A stretch of 61,323 nt of DNA from Alistipes sp. (GTDB lineage: Bacteria; Bacteroidota; Bacteroidia; Bacteroidales; Rikenellaceae), in the NCBI GenBank assembly GCA_017631035.1, contig JAGBUB010000037.1:1-61323 (forward strand). The letters are read 5' to 3'. Shown here piece after piece: positions 25,982-34,477 of the stretch; position 1 is the stretch's first letter, and each line of letters begins with the position of its first letter. The translations under genes were made by a program, and so were the position numbers. A model generated the notes under the pieces. That model had not been told where the DNA came from and made no database searches. It was given only the letters and a program-made list of their open reading frames with translations.

Positions 25982-26016
25982 GGCTGACAAATCTAAAGAG
26001 TTTGCCAGCCTTTTTT
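25982..26016 (+). terminator. Terminator of the DUF4435 gene
   Basis: GGCTGaCAAA at 25982-25991 pairs with TTTGcCAGCC at 26001-26010 (one A-C mismatch), followed by T6. It starts right after the stop codon. Confidence 0.85.
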
Positions 26017-26019
26017 ATT

Positions 26020-26050
26020 GCACAAAAAAAGCACGCCCGAAAGCGTGCTT
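26020..26050 (-). terminator. Terminator of the M16 peptidase gene
   Basis: A perfect 8-bp hairpin (AAGCACGC at 26029-26036, GCGTGCTT at 26043-26050) is followed on the minus strand by a T-run (complement of 26024-26030). It is placed back-to-back with the DUF4435 terminator. Confidence 0.85.
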
Positions 26051-26071
26051 ATCATTCTCCATCGAGACTTA

Positions 26072-28900
26072 TTATTTCTCGGGGCGCATTACAACCTTTA
26101 CAAGGTTACCATCCTTGAGGATCTGCTGTGCCAGAGCCTGAACATCGGCAGCCGTAACGCTGTTCACTGCGTCGAGGTACTCCTTAACGTAGTCGATGCC
26201 ATATCTATACTTATAGAGGATAGCATTTGACCACCATGAGTTCTGCTCGATAGACTTCGTGTAGTTCTTGTTCTCGTACTCGCGAGTCTTATCCATATCC
26301 TCCTTCAGAGGACCCTCCTTGGCAATCTTCTCCAACTCGGCTACAACGATAGCCATCAACTCATCGGCCATCTGATCGTTAGTGTCGAACTGAACCTGCA
26401 AAGCATACTGCTTGGTGCGAGGGATAAGTGCTGCGCTGACACCTACGCCGTACGTTCCACCCTTCTCCTCGCGGATTGACTTCAGGTAACGGTTATCGAG
26501 AGCCGTAGTGAGGTATGTTGCAATCAACTTATTCTTCATCGTCACAGCCATATCGCCCGTATAAGCGAATAATACCGATACCTTGGGTTGCTCCATCTTG
26601 GTGCGGAAGTCGTTCACTACACCACCCTTAGCGTAATCCACATTGTCGTCGGTATATACATTGCTGGGCTTTTTAGCCGTGGGCAGCGAACCGATATACT
26701 TCTCCACATAGGGCTTGAGCTGCTCCTCGCTCATGTTACCGATGAAGGTAAAGCGGAAGTCGGCAGCGTTAGAGTAGAGGCGCTGGTGGATAGCGGGCAT
26801 ATGCTCGAACTTGATTGTCTGCAGAAGCTCGGGAGTGAGCTGCTGACGACGATAGTTGTCGTTATATAGTGACTTCTGAACATTCTGTGAGAAGATGAAG
26901 TCGGGATTTGAGGTCTGGTTAGCCAGCATCGAGTTGTAGCGGTTCATCAGCGTAGTGAAGTCATCCTCCGAGAAGCGAGGAGCGGTGAACTGCAAGTACA
27001 GAAGCTGGAACATAGTCTCCACATCCTTCAGCGCTGCAGAAGCCGTTACGACGTGCTCGTAGGCACTTACGCCAAGGCCTGCACTCGCGGTCTTACCCGA
27101 GAGCTGCTTGCGAAGATCCGATGCTGAGAACTTCGAGATACCCGACATTGACATCACACCGCCCAGCATCTGAGCCGAGTAGTACTCTGCGTCAGAGAAC
27201 ACAGCCGCACCACCGTCAGAGATAGCCTCAACGCCGATGTTGTCGGCCTGGTAGGGGGTCTGCTTGATAACAACCTTAATACCATTTGCCAGGGTCCACT
27301 CCGTAAAGCCGAGAGACTCATCCTTTACACTCTTTACCACCTTTGAGCCCTTCAGTGTGCTCTCGTCAGAGATCAGAGGCTCCTTAACCACGTTATCCTT
27401 GAAAGGCTCAACATCGGCAGCCACGGCAGCCTTCAGTGCGCCAACAAGCTCAGCCTCGGTGGGGACAACAACGCCATCCTTAACGGGTGAGTTAGCCACG
27501 ATAACAACATTCTTCAAGGGCTCGTACATCTGCTTAACGGTAGCATTGACCATCTCGCATGAGATCATCTCCACGAGCTGCTTATCCAACTGGTACTCGG
27601 TCTCGAAGTCGTAGATGGGTGTACCCATGCGGAAGTTGTCGATATAACGGTTTGCAAAATATGAGTGGCGACGGTCCTCGCGGCTGTTGTAGCCCAGCTC
27701 GATATCGGCAAGGATATTATTCTTGGCACGCTCCCACTCACCCTCGGTGAAACCGTGGCGACGCATACGCTCCATCTCGGTAAGAAGGGCCTTGTAACCC
27801 TCCATAATCTTACCGTCCTGAGTTACAACCTGACCAACAGATACCTCCAATGTGGGGATGATGCCAAACGATGAGGCGGGCTCGAATACAGCCTGAAGGA
27901 AGGGAGCATCGGGCTTGCGAGCGATGTCAGAGAGACGCTCGTTGATCATCTCGGTGATATAAGACTTGAGGATGTTGGTCAACTCATACATCAGCGTGTT
28001 GTTCATCTCCTTGGGCATAGCCTGCGACTTGTACATAATCATCAGGCTAGACTGCTGCATCTCGGGATCAGCAAAGACACTCACGATGGGCTCGTCGTTA
28101 TCGGGCACAACGATTACATCCTTCTGCGCAGCGTTGGCTGCAGGGGCGGGGATGTCGGCCATAATGGTCTTAATCTTCTGCTCAACCTTATCAACATCAA
28201 CATCACCAACAACTACCACAGCCTGATAGTCGGGGCGATACCACTTGTCGTAGAATGCACGAAGGTCGTCATAGGTGAAGCCCTCCAAACCCTCCAAATA
28301 ACCGATGAGGTTACGGTGCTCGTAGAGCGTACCCTTACCGATAGCCTTAATCATAGCAATCTGCGAACGCCACTGTGCGCCGTCGCGAGTACGCAACTCC
28401 TCCTTGATAACGCCACGCTCAGAGTCAATCTCCTTGGGGTCGAGTGTGATGAAGTGCGACCAGTCGTGCAGAATCATAAGAGTAGAGTCCACAACGCTCT
28501 CGCGTGCCACGGGCACGTCGGTCATATAGTACTGAGTGTAGTCCCACGAAGTACCTGCATTGAGGTTGGCGCCAAACTTAACACCAATCTTCTCCAAGTA
28601 CTCGATGAGTGACTTGCCGGGATAGGTCTGCGTACCGTTGAATGCCATATGCTCGAGGAAGTGAGCCAAACCCTGCTGGTTGTCACCCTCCTGAATAGCA
28701 CCCACGTCGTGCAGGATATAGAACTCGGCCATACCCTTTGGCTTCTCGTTGTGGCGAATGTAGTAAGTAAGTCCGTTTTCGAGCACACCCTTACGCACTG
28801 CGGGATCAGCAGGCAACTGCTGCTGCACATCCATCTGTGCCTGTGCTGCGAAGGTCACGCCCATAATGGCGGCGATGACCAAAAGCATAAATTTTCTCAT
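26072..28900 (-). CDS. M16-family zinc metallopeptidase (pitrilysin-like)
   Basis: A 942-residue secreted peptidase with two M16 halves. The start at 28900 gives the signal peptide MRKFMLLVIAAIMGVTFAAQAQ; the longer frame adds seven residues that spoil it. The inverted zinc motif HFLEH is at 80-84, with the distal Glu ligand in the SERGVIKEELR block downstream. The C-terminal half contains the R/Y-type phrase EKGGTYGVGVSA used in substrate closure. Such proteins degrade peptides of up to a few tens of residues in the periplasm. It lies 33 bases behind a small glycine-zipper membrane gene and is probably co-transcribed with it. Confidence 0.94.
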   Translation of the reverse strand: MRKFMLLVIAAIMGVTFAAQAQMDVQQQLPADPAVRKGVLENGLTYYIRHNEKPKGMAEFYILHDVGAIQEGDNQQGLAHFLEHMAFNGTQTYPGKSLIEYLEKIGVKFGANLNAGTSWDYTQYYMTDVPVARESVVDSTLMILHDWSHFITLDPKEIDSERGVIKEELRTRDGAQWRSQIAMIKAIGKGTLYEHRNLIGYLEGLEGFTYDDLRAFYDKWYRPDYQAVVVVGDVDVDKVEQKIKTIMADIPAPAANAAQKDVIVVPDNDEPIVSVFADPEMQQSSLMIMYKSQAMPKEMNNTLMYELTNILKSYITEMINERLSDIARKPDAPFLQAVFEPASSFGIIPTLEVSVGQVVTQDGKIMEGYKALLTEMERMRRHGFTEGEWERAKNNILADIELGYNSREDRRHSYFANRYIDNFRMGTPIYDFETEYQLDKQLVEMISCEMVNATVKQMYEPLKNVVIVANSPVKDGVVVPTEAELVGALKAAVAADVEPFKDNVVKEPLISDESTLKGSKVVKSVKDESLGFTEWTLANGIKVVIKQTPYQADNIGVEAISDGGAAVFSDAEYYSAQMLGGVMSMSGISKFSASDLRKQLSGKTASAGLGVSAYEHVVTASAALKDVETMFQLLYLQFTAPRFSEDDFTTLMNRYNSMLANQTSNPDFIFSQNVQKSLYNDNYRRQQLTPELLQTIKFEHMPAIHQRLYSNAADFRFTFIGNMSEEQLKPYVEKYIGSLPTAKKPSNVYTDDNVDYAKGGVVNDFRTKMEQPKVSVLFAYTGDMAVTMKNKLIATYLTTALDNRYLKSIREEKGGTYGVGVSAALIPRTKQYALQVQFDTNDQMADELMAIVVAELEKIAKEGPLKEDMDKTREYENKNYTKSIEQNSWWSNAILYKYRYGIDYVKEYLDAVNSVTAADVQALAQQILKDGNLVKVVMRPEK

Positions 28901-28933
28901 ATTCTTTATATTTGTTTGCATTTTTGTTTCACA

Positions 28934-29236
28934 TTATTCCTGCTCCTGGGCAGGTTTCTTATGGATGCAGGTACCCACCAACAGGCCGATGAGCATACCT
29001 ATGCCCATACAGAAATTCAGTTTGCCCACAATCGAGCCAACCACCGCACCCAAGGCAAGGCCGACGACCATACCCAAAGCCATATAGGTCTTGACAACCT
29101 TTATCTCGGTGTGCTGCTTGGCCTCCTCCATAAGCACCTCGTCCTCGCTGGGCTTTGGACCCTCATCGCCCTCGAAGGCACTCTCGTCGACAAAGGGATT
29201 CTTATATTTAATCTTCTTATTATCCTTCTCCTCCAT
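28934..29236 (-). CDS. Small glycine-zipper membrane protein
   Basis: A 100-residue protein not assigned to a named family. The first half is highly charged (MEEKDNKKIKYKNPF...) and cytosol-like. The second half has two hydrophobic segments, with ALGMVVGLALGAVVGSIVG (about 53-71) following the GxxxGxxxG rule of glycine zippers, then GIGMLIGLLVGTCI. This pattern supports close helix packing or oligomerisation in a membrane. A -7 box lies at 29287-29280. It precedes the M16 peptidase gene by 33 bases, so a joint role is possible but unproven. Confidence 0.65.
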   Translation of the reverse strand: MEEKDNKKIKYKNPFVDESAFEGDEGPKPSEDEVLMEEAKQHTEIKVVKTYMALGMVVGLALGAVVGSIVGKLNFCMGIGMLIGLLVGTCIHKKPAQEQE

Positions 29237-29279
29237 AGTAACTCTTTATGTAATAGTCTCAAAATAGCTTGAGAAACTA

Positions 29280-29287
29280 CAAAAATA
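29280..29287 (-). promoter_or_regulatory. -7 element of the glycine-zipper/M16 operon
   Basis: The minus strand reads TATTTTTG, a perfect TAnnTTTG box 43 bases before the ATG at 29236. The region behind it is very A+T-rich; no distinct -33 box can be chosen. Confidence 0.4.
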
Positions 29288-29371
29288 AACGATATTTTTT
29301 AAATATATGTATATTTTCTACACTTTTTATGCATCGCCCGACTTGCGCCACCCATTTGCATTCCACACGCG

Positions 29372-29407
29372 CACAAAAAAAGTTCCCCGCCTTGCGGCGA
29401 GGAACTT
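29372..29407 (-). terminator. Terminator of mdh
   Basis: AAGTTCC at 29380-29386 pairs with GGAACTT at 29401-29407 and CCGC at 29387-29390 with GCGG at 29394-29397 (3-base bulge), followed on the minus strand by T7. Confidence 0.8.
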
Positions 29408-29451
29408 CCTACCCAATTATTTTTTTCTTTTTTTGTTTGCTATCAGTTAGA

Positions 29452-30393
29452 TTAGATAGCGTTGGTATCAACCAAAATCTGATTTACCTTGCGAACGGCA
29501 GCAGCAGAAGCCTCGAACTGAGCCTGCTCCTCCTTGTTAAGGTCAATCTTAACGATCTTCTCGATACCCTTGCGACCGATAACAGCGGGAACGCCGATCA
29601 TAATGTCGCTCTGGCCGTACTCACCCTCGAGATAGCAGCTGCAAGGGATAATACGCTTCTGGTCGCCCAATACTGACTCAACTACAGATGCTGCAGCTGC
29701 GCCGGGAGCATACCAAGCTGATGTGCCAAGAAGGCCAGTAAGAGTTGCACCACCTACCATAGTGTCGGCAGCAACCTGCTGGAGCTTCTTCTTTGAAAGG
29801 AACTGCGATGCAGGAACACCCTTGATAGTAGCCTTTGAAGTCAAAGGAATCATAGTTGTATCGCCGTGACCACCGATTACCATACCGTCAACATCGTGGA
29901 TGTTAGCGTTGGCAGCCTTAGCCAAGTAGCAACGGAAACGTGAAGAATCCAAAGCACCACCCATACCGATTACGCGGTTCTTGGGAAGACCTGTAGACTT
30001 CAATGTAAGGTACGCCATTGTATCCATAGGATTAGATACGATAACGAAGATAGCACGAGGTGAGTGTGCCAATGCCTGTGATACTACGCTCTTAACGATG
30101 TTAGCGTTGGTACCAATCAACTCCTCACGAGTCATACCCGGCTTACGGGGAATACCTGAGGTTACAACCACAACGTCAGAGTTTGCGGTCTTCTTGTAGT
30201 CGTTGGTGCAGCCAACCATCTTCACCTTAGAGTCGGTGGTTGCAGCAGCCTGATACATATCGAGCATCTTACCCTCAGAGAGGCCCTCCTTGATGTCGAT
30301 AAGCACTACCTCATCAGCTACGTTGCGAGCAGCCAATACGTTAGCACAAGTAGCGCCAACCATACCGGCGCCGATAACTGTTACTTTTGACAT
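29452..30393 (-). CDS. mdh: Malate dehydrogenase
   Basis: A 313-residue NAD-dependent malate dehydrogenase of the LDH-like type, interconverting malate and oxaloacetate. The Rossmann loop GAGMVGATCA is at 8-17 and the mobile loop has RKPGMTREEL. DSSRFRCYLA carries the substrate Arg, and the catalytic His is in IGGHGDTTMIP. In anaerobic Bacteroidetes it serves the reductive branch to fumarate and succinate. It lies 41 bases behind gcvH; a shared transcript is possible, as no terminator lies between. Confidence 0.96.
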   Translation of the reverse strand: MSKVTVIGAGMVGATCANVLAARNVADEVVLIDIKEGLSEGKMLDMYQAAATTDSKVKMVGCTNDYKKTANSDVVVVTSGIPRKPGMTREELIGTNANIVKSVVSQALAHSPRAIFVIVSNPMDTMAYLTLKSTGLPKNRVIGMGGALDSSRFRCYLAKAANANIHDVDGMVIGGHGDTTMIPLTSKATIKGVPASQFLSKKKLQQVAADTMVGGATLTGLLGTSAWYAPGAAAASVVESVLGDQKRIIPCSCYLEGEYGQSDIMIGVPAVIGRKGIEKIVKIDLNKEEQAQFEASAAAVRKVNQILVDTNAI

Positions 30394-30434
30394 AATTGTT
30401 TTTTACTTTGTTATATGGTTTGAATAATCTTACA

Positions 30435-30812
30435 TTAGCCAATGAGCTCGGCGTAAGCCTCGGGGCTCAAAAGAGCGTCGTAGTCGGCAGGATTCGACAT
30501 CTTAACCTTGATCATCCAGCCCTCGCCATAGGGATCAGAGTTTACCAATGCGGGATCGGCATCAACGGCGTCGTTGAACTCAACAACCTCACCACCAACG
30601 GGGATGAAAGCATCGCTAACGGTCTTAACGGCCTCGATAGAGCCAAACACCTCACCTGCGGCCAAAGTCTCGCCCACGGTGGGAACGTCAACGAATACGA
30701 TATCGCCCAACTGGCTCTGTGCGAAATCGGTAATACCTACATAGGCGAACTCGCCCTCGACACGACACCACTCGTGGTCGTTCGAATACTTCAATTCAGA
30801 AGGAATGTTCAT
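30435..30812 (-). CDS. gcvH: Glycine cleavage system H protein
   Basis: A 125-residue lipoyl carrier that shuttles the aminomethyl group among the P, T and L proteins of the glycine cleavage system. The lipoylation site is Lys63 in [15 protein letters not shown], and the family opening [29 protein letters not shown] is intact. No other gcv gene is in the window. It has a well-matched promoter (30925-30897) and a leader of about 78 bases with no recognised glycine riboswitch. Confidence 0.96.
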   Translation of the reverse strand: MNIPSELKYSNDHEWCRVEGEFAYVGITDFAQSQLGDIVFVDVPTVGETLAAGEVFGSIEAVKTVSDAFIPVGGEVVEFNDAVDADPALVNSDPYGEGWMIKVKMSNPADYDALLSPEAYAELIG

Positions 30813-30896
30813 AACTTTATTGGTTTAATAATCCTTAATCGGTAACTGTTTGCCCGTTGCCACACCTACGGTGACAATAAAGCATTTTAACTAACA

Positions 30897-30925
30897 CAAA
30901 GATAGCGGTTATTTCTTTATGACAA
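30897..30925 (-). promoter_or_regulatory. Promoter of gcvH
   Basis: On the minus strand TTG (30925-30923), 18 bp, then TATCTTTG (30904-30897) gives a near-consensus Bacteroidetes promoter directed at gcvH and perhaps mdh. Confidence 0.6.
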
Positions 30926-31002
30926 TGCATTTTTTTGAACATTTTTCATCCACTTGGGCGAAAAAATAACATTATCTTTACAAACACCGCTCGGCCCGCA
31001 AT

Positions 31003-31728
31003 CTACCCTTGAGCGATGACAAACTCCACCTCCTTGAATAGGTAGTGATGCAGCGCGCCCTGCTCATCCTCGACGGCCAGCGCTCCCGACTCGGCCACAC
31101 CCCTTATCGTACCACGAAAACGGGTGCCATCGGGCAGGGCGTAGCAATGCTGGCTATCAAGACGATAGAGCGAGAGATGATAATCCTTTTGCAACGTCTG
31201 GCCATCGTCTCCACGCAGTTGCTCGTAGCGCTGCATAAGGGCCTTGAGCAGACGCTCCAGCACCTCGTCGCGGTCGAACTCACGGCCCGCCACCTGCGCC
31301 ATTGACACGGGGTTTGGCAACTGGGCCGAAAACTCGGTCTGGTTGACATTCAACCCGATGCCTGCTATGGTGCGAGCAATGCCCGAGCCTTGCAATTTGT
31401 GCTCGATAAGTATGCCTGCAAGTTTCTTATCGCCCACATATATGTCGTTGGTCCACTTTATCTTGGCCTCGATGCCGTATGTTGCAAGCATATCCTTTAC
31501 GCCCAACGCCACAGCCTCCGACAAAAGGAACTGTGATGAAGGGTTTAGGAACGTGGGCTCGAACAGAGCCGAGAGTGTAAGGTTTTTTCCCACTCCACTC
31601 TCCCAACTGTGGCCTCGCTGACCACGACCTGCGGTCTGCTGCTCGGCAACGATAACATCACCCTCGACATAGAGGGGCAAAGCGGCCTCGTCGTTTGACG
31701 AGGCCAATATATCAAATCTATAAATCAT
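31003..31728 (-). CDS. birA: Biotin--[acetyl-CoA-carboxylase] ligase
   Basis: A 241-residue monofunctional biotin protein ligase that activates biotin to biotinyl-AMP and attaches it to carboxylase carrier domains. The biotin/ATP loop GRGQRG is near residue 34, KWTNDIYVGDKKLAGIL carries the catalytic Lys, and GIGLNVNQ follows. There is no N-terminal winged helix, so unlike the E. coli enzyme it cannot repress biotin genes. It lies between a secreted esterase and gcvH; 41 bases separate it from the esterase stop. Confidence 0.94.
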   Translation of the reverse strand: MIYRFDILASSNDEAALPLYVEGDVIVAEQQTAGRGQRGHSWESGVGKNLTLSALFEPTFLNPSSQFLLSEAVALGVKDMLATYGIEAKIKWTNDIYVGDKKLAGILIEHKLQGSGIARTIAGIGLNVNQTEFSAQLPNPVSMAQVAGREFDRDEVLERLLKALMQRYEQLRGDDGQTLQKDYHLSLYRLDSQHCYALPDGTRFRGTIRGVAESGALAVEDEQGALHHYLFKEVEFVIAQG

Positions 31729-31769
31729 CTGTCGTTATACGATGGAGCCCGAAGGCCCCTTAACAAAGC

Positions 31770-32969
31770 CTATTTGAAGAGGCGGGGAACGAACATAGTG
31801 AGGTAGTTACGCCAGTTCTTCCAAGTGTGACCACCGTCGGTCTCGACGTACTCATACTTGTAGCCCTTCTCGTCCATCTTCTTCATAAACTCCTTGTTGT
31901 TGTTTACCAGGAAGTCGTCCTTACCGCAAGCAATCCAGTAGAGCTTGGGAGCCTTCTTGAACTGAACGGCCAACTTGGCATCCAGATCCTTGTAGATGTA
32001 GCTGTCGCGGCCACCCTGCGGAGCAACCAAAGCTGCCGAAAGAGGACATACATAGTCGAACAAATCGGGATAGTTGGCCGAGATGTAAACGGTGTGGAAA
32101 CCACCCATCGACAGACCTGCCAACGCGCGGTGAGCCTTGTCCTTATATACATTGTAGTTGCTCTCGATGAACTCCACTACATCGAGGAAACTCTCCTCGA
32201 ACTGACCATCCATATTGCCCGGCACCATCAGCTGGGGACGATGACGGCTTGCGGGGGCATCACCGGGCGATGCCTGCTGGCTCATATTTGAGTTGGTCAC
32301 AACGACAATCATCTTCTCGGCTGCACCCGAAGCGATGAGGTTGTCAAGCACCTGAGGCACGCGACCGCCATCGATCCAAGCGTTCTCGTCGCCGCCAATG
32401 CCGTGCATAATGTAGAGCACGGGGTACTTTGTACGACGGTCGGCAGGGTTGTAGCCAGCGGGAGTATAGACGCTCATACGACGCTGTGCCATCTTGGCAC
32501 GAGGCGAGGGATACCACACCTTCGATACGTTGCCGTGAGGTACGTCCTGCACATCGAAGTTGTCGCCGTGACCACCACCGATGATGAAGTAGTTAATCAG
32601 GTTGGCCACGTCACGATTCTGATAGACGTTGTTGGGATCCACCACGCGAACACCATCCATATAGAGGTTGTAGGTGTAAAAATCTGACTCCAGAGGAGGT
32701 GTAGTGAGTGTAAACACGCCCTCGGCGCTCTTGGCAAGCGGGGTGCGGGTTGTTGTGCGAGTGCCCTGTTGTGTGCGAATCTCGCGTGCGGGCAAGAACT
32801 CGCCATCGATTTCGATGGTTGCCACGTTGGGGGCATTGAATGTAAATGTCACCGAGTTGTCGGGATTGATTGTGGGATTCTCGAGGCCGCCACCGCCCAT
32901 CGAAATCTCCTGTGCCTGAAGCGTGAAGGCAGCGCCCACGCATACCAAAAGAGTAAGTAGTTTTTTCAT
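31770..32969 (-). CDS. Secreted esterase (esterase D / feruloyl-esterase-like)
   Basis: A 399-residue exported protein with a signal peptide (about 1-19, ending LQAQ). An N-terminal immunoglobulin-like E-set domain follows (about 25-125), of the type preceding glycan-active enzymes. The alpha/beta-hydrolase domain has the family phrase YIMHGIGGDENAW and the nucleophile elbow GLSMGG. The probable catalytic His lies in DGGHTWKNW near the C-terminus. Such proteins include feruloyl and acetyl-xylan esterases, so release of acyl groups from plant glycans is plausible. The real substrate is unknown and no PUL partner is close. Confidence 0.88.
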   Translation of the reverse strand: MKKLLTLLVCVGAAFTLQAQEISMGGGGLENPTINPDNSVTFTFNAPNVATIEIDGEFLPAREIRTQQGTRTTTRTPLAKSAEGVFTLTTPPLESDFYTYNLYMDGVRVVDPNNVYQNRDVANLINYFIIGGGHGDNFDVQDVPHGNVSKVWYPSPRAKMAQRRMSVYTPAGYNPADRRTKYPVLYIMHGIGGDENAWIDGGRVPQVLDNLIASGAAEKMIVVVTNSNMSQQASPGDAPASRHRPQLMVPGNMDGQFEESFLDVVEFIESNYNVYKDKAHRALAGLSMGGFHTVYISANYPDLFDYVCPLSAALVAPQGGRDSYIYKDLDAKLAVQFKKAPKLYWIACGKDDFLVNNNKEFMKKMDEKGYKYEYVETDGGHTWKNWRNYLTMFVPRLFK

Positions 32970-33028
32970 TAGATTATTGTTTTTTTGTGTGTTTAACCGC
33001 TCTAAAATATGGCTATAATCACCATCGG

Positions 33029-33062
33029 GGCATATTTATGCCACATTTACCCACCAAAGATA
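33029..33062 (-). promoter_or_regulatory. -7 element and leader dyad of the esterase gene
   Basis: TATCTTTG on the minus strand (33062-33055) is a perfect -7 box. In the leader, GGCATATTTATGCC (33029-33042) is a 14-base near-palindrome that could be an operator or a small hairpin. The -33 box is not clear. Confidence 0.4.
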
Positions 33063-33104
33063 ACAAAATATGCGTAAAAAAAGGGGCGTAATGACAAAAA
33101 TTTC

Positions 33105-33112
33105 TATCTTTG
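33105..33112 (+). promoter_or_regulatory. lysC -7 element
   Basis: TATCTTTG fits the -7 consensus exactly, 31 bases before the lysC ATG at 33144. No good -33 box lies about 20 bp upstream. The divergent esterase box is 42 bp away. Confidence 0.45.
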
Positions 33113-33143
33113 CAGCCTATTATGCAATTTTAGAGAGTAGAAT

Positions 33144-34409
33144 ATGAAAGTTTACAAGTTTGGAGGAGCCTCGGTGCGAACAGCCGATGGAGTGCGTAAT
33201 TTGGCTCACATCGTTGAGGGTGAGCAGGATCTTTTTATCATCGTTTCAGCAATGGGCAAGACCACAAATGCCCTTGAGCGTGTCTTTACCCATATGCAGA
33301 ATGGCCGTAAAGAGGAGGCTAACGAGGAGATAAAACAGATTCAGGCATACCACGCTGAGATCATCGACAACCTGTGGGGCGAGCCTACAAACATCAACGA
33401 GGTGACGCTGCTGTTTGGTCAGTTGCGTAACATCGTCAACGACATCGTATATCGTTCGGCCGATGCCGAGCTGTGGTACGACACCATCGTTGCATATGGC
33501 GAGTTGATATCGACAACAATCATATCGAAATATCTCAACCACATCGGTATGCGTAACCGCTGGATTGATATGCGTACAACACTGCTCACCAACCAGCGCC
33601 ACAAGGATGCCAACGTGGATATCAAGGCCTCGAAGCACCGTCTGCGTGCAGCTATCGAGAACACCGGTGTAGGTGTATTCGTAGGTCAGGGCTTTATCGG
33701 TGGTGCTCCCGACGGCACAACCACCACTCTGGGTCGCGAGGGCTCAGACTACTCGGCTGCCGTTGTGGCTAACATCCTCTCGGCAGAGTCGATGTCGGTA
33801 TGGAAGGATGTGGAGGGTGTATTGAATGCCGATCCCAAGATTTTCAAGGACGCAGTGAAGATCGACGCGCTGAACTACCTCGACACCATCGAGCTCGCTT
33901 ACAGCGGTGCACAGATTATCCACCCCAAGACCATCAAGCCCCTGCAGAACAAGAACATACCTTTGTATGTACGTCCCTTTGGCGACAAGACAAAGCCCGG
34001 CACCGTAATCAATGGCGAGGCTGAGCGTGTCAATATCCCCATTATGATTTACAAACCCAACCAGGTGCTCTTGATCATCCGCTCGAAGGACTTCTCATTC
34101 GTTATGGAGGAGCAGTTCGGTGAGATTTTCTCGCTTCTGGACTCTTACCGCATCAAGACTCACCTTATCAACAACTCTGCAGTAGATTTGGGTCTTTGTG
34201 TCGACGCCTCTTGGCATATCGACGAGCTGATTAAGGCTCTCGAGGAGGAGAACTTTATGGTTGAGAAGACCGAGGATGTGGGCCTGCTCACAATCCGCAA
34301 CTACAACTCGGAGCTCTACGACCGCTACGTACACGGCCAGCAGCACATCATCCGCCAGGTAAACCCCGAGTCGGTGCGTGTTGTGCTCCGCTCTGCAAAA
34401 TTCGAGTAA
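33144..34409 (+). CDS. lysC: Aspartate kinase
   Basis: A 421-residue monofunctional aspartokinase that phosphorylates aspartate, the first step toward lysine/diaminopimelate, threonine and methionine. KFGGASV at 5-11 is the kinase signature, GFIGGAPDGTTTTLGREGSDYSAA the active-site block and VLNADPKIFKDA the following loop. The C-terminal part (about 300-421) has the beta-alpha-beta pattern of ACT regulatory repeats, so feedback control by an amino acid is likely. It is monocistronic, with a strong shared terminator downstream. The next pathway enzyme, asd, lies elsewhere in the window. Confidence 0.93.
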   Translation: MKVYKFGGASVRTADGVRNLAHIVEGEQDLFIIVSAMGKTTNALERVFTHMQNGRKEEANEEIKQIQAYHAEIIDNLWGEPTNINEVTLLFGQLRNIVNDIVYRSADAELWYDTIVAYGELISTTIISKYLNHIGMRNRWIDMRTTLLTNQRHKDANVDIKASKHRLRAAIENTGVGVFVGQGFIGGAPDGTTTTLGREGSDYSAAVVANILSAESMSVWKDVEGVLNADPKIFKDAVKIDALNYLDTIELAYSGAQIIHPKTIKPLQNKNIPLYVRPFGDKTKPGTVINGEAERVNIPIMIYKPNQVLLIIRSKDFSFVMEEQFGEIFSLLDSYRIKTHLINNSAVDLGLCVDASWHIDELIKALEEENFMVEKTEDVGLLTIRNYNSELYDRYVHGQQHIIRQVNPESVRVVLRSAKFE

Positions 34410-34427
34410 AGAGAGTTTTTTCTATAC

Positions 34428-34464
34428 AAAAAAAGGCTGCAAACATTAGTTCGCAGCCTTTTTT
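34428..34464. terminator. Bidirectional terminator between lysC and maf
   Basis: AAAAGGCTGC at 34431-34440 pairs with GCAGCCTTTT at 34453-34462. A-run and T-run flanks on both sides let it stop lysC from the left and maf from the right. Confidence 0.88.
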
Positions 34465-34477
34465 GCGGTATAGCGGA

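Noticed and set aside
30813..30904. gcvH leader considered as a glycine riboswitch
   Set aside because: The leader is only about 80 bases and I see no tandem aptamer-like structure.
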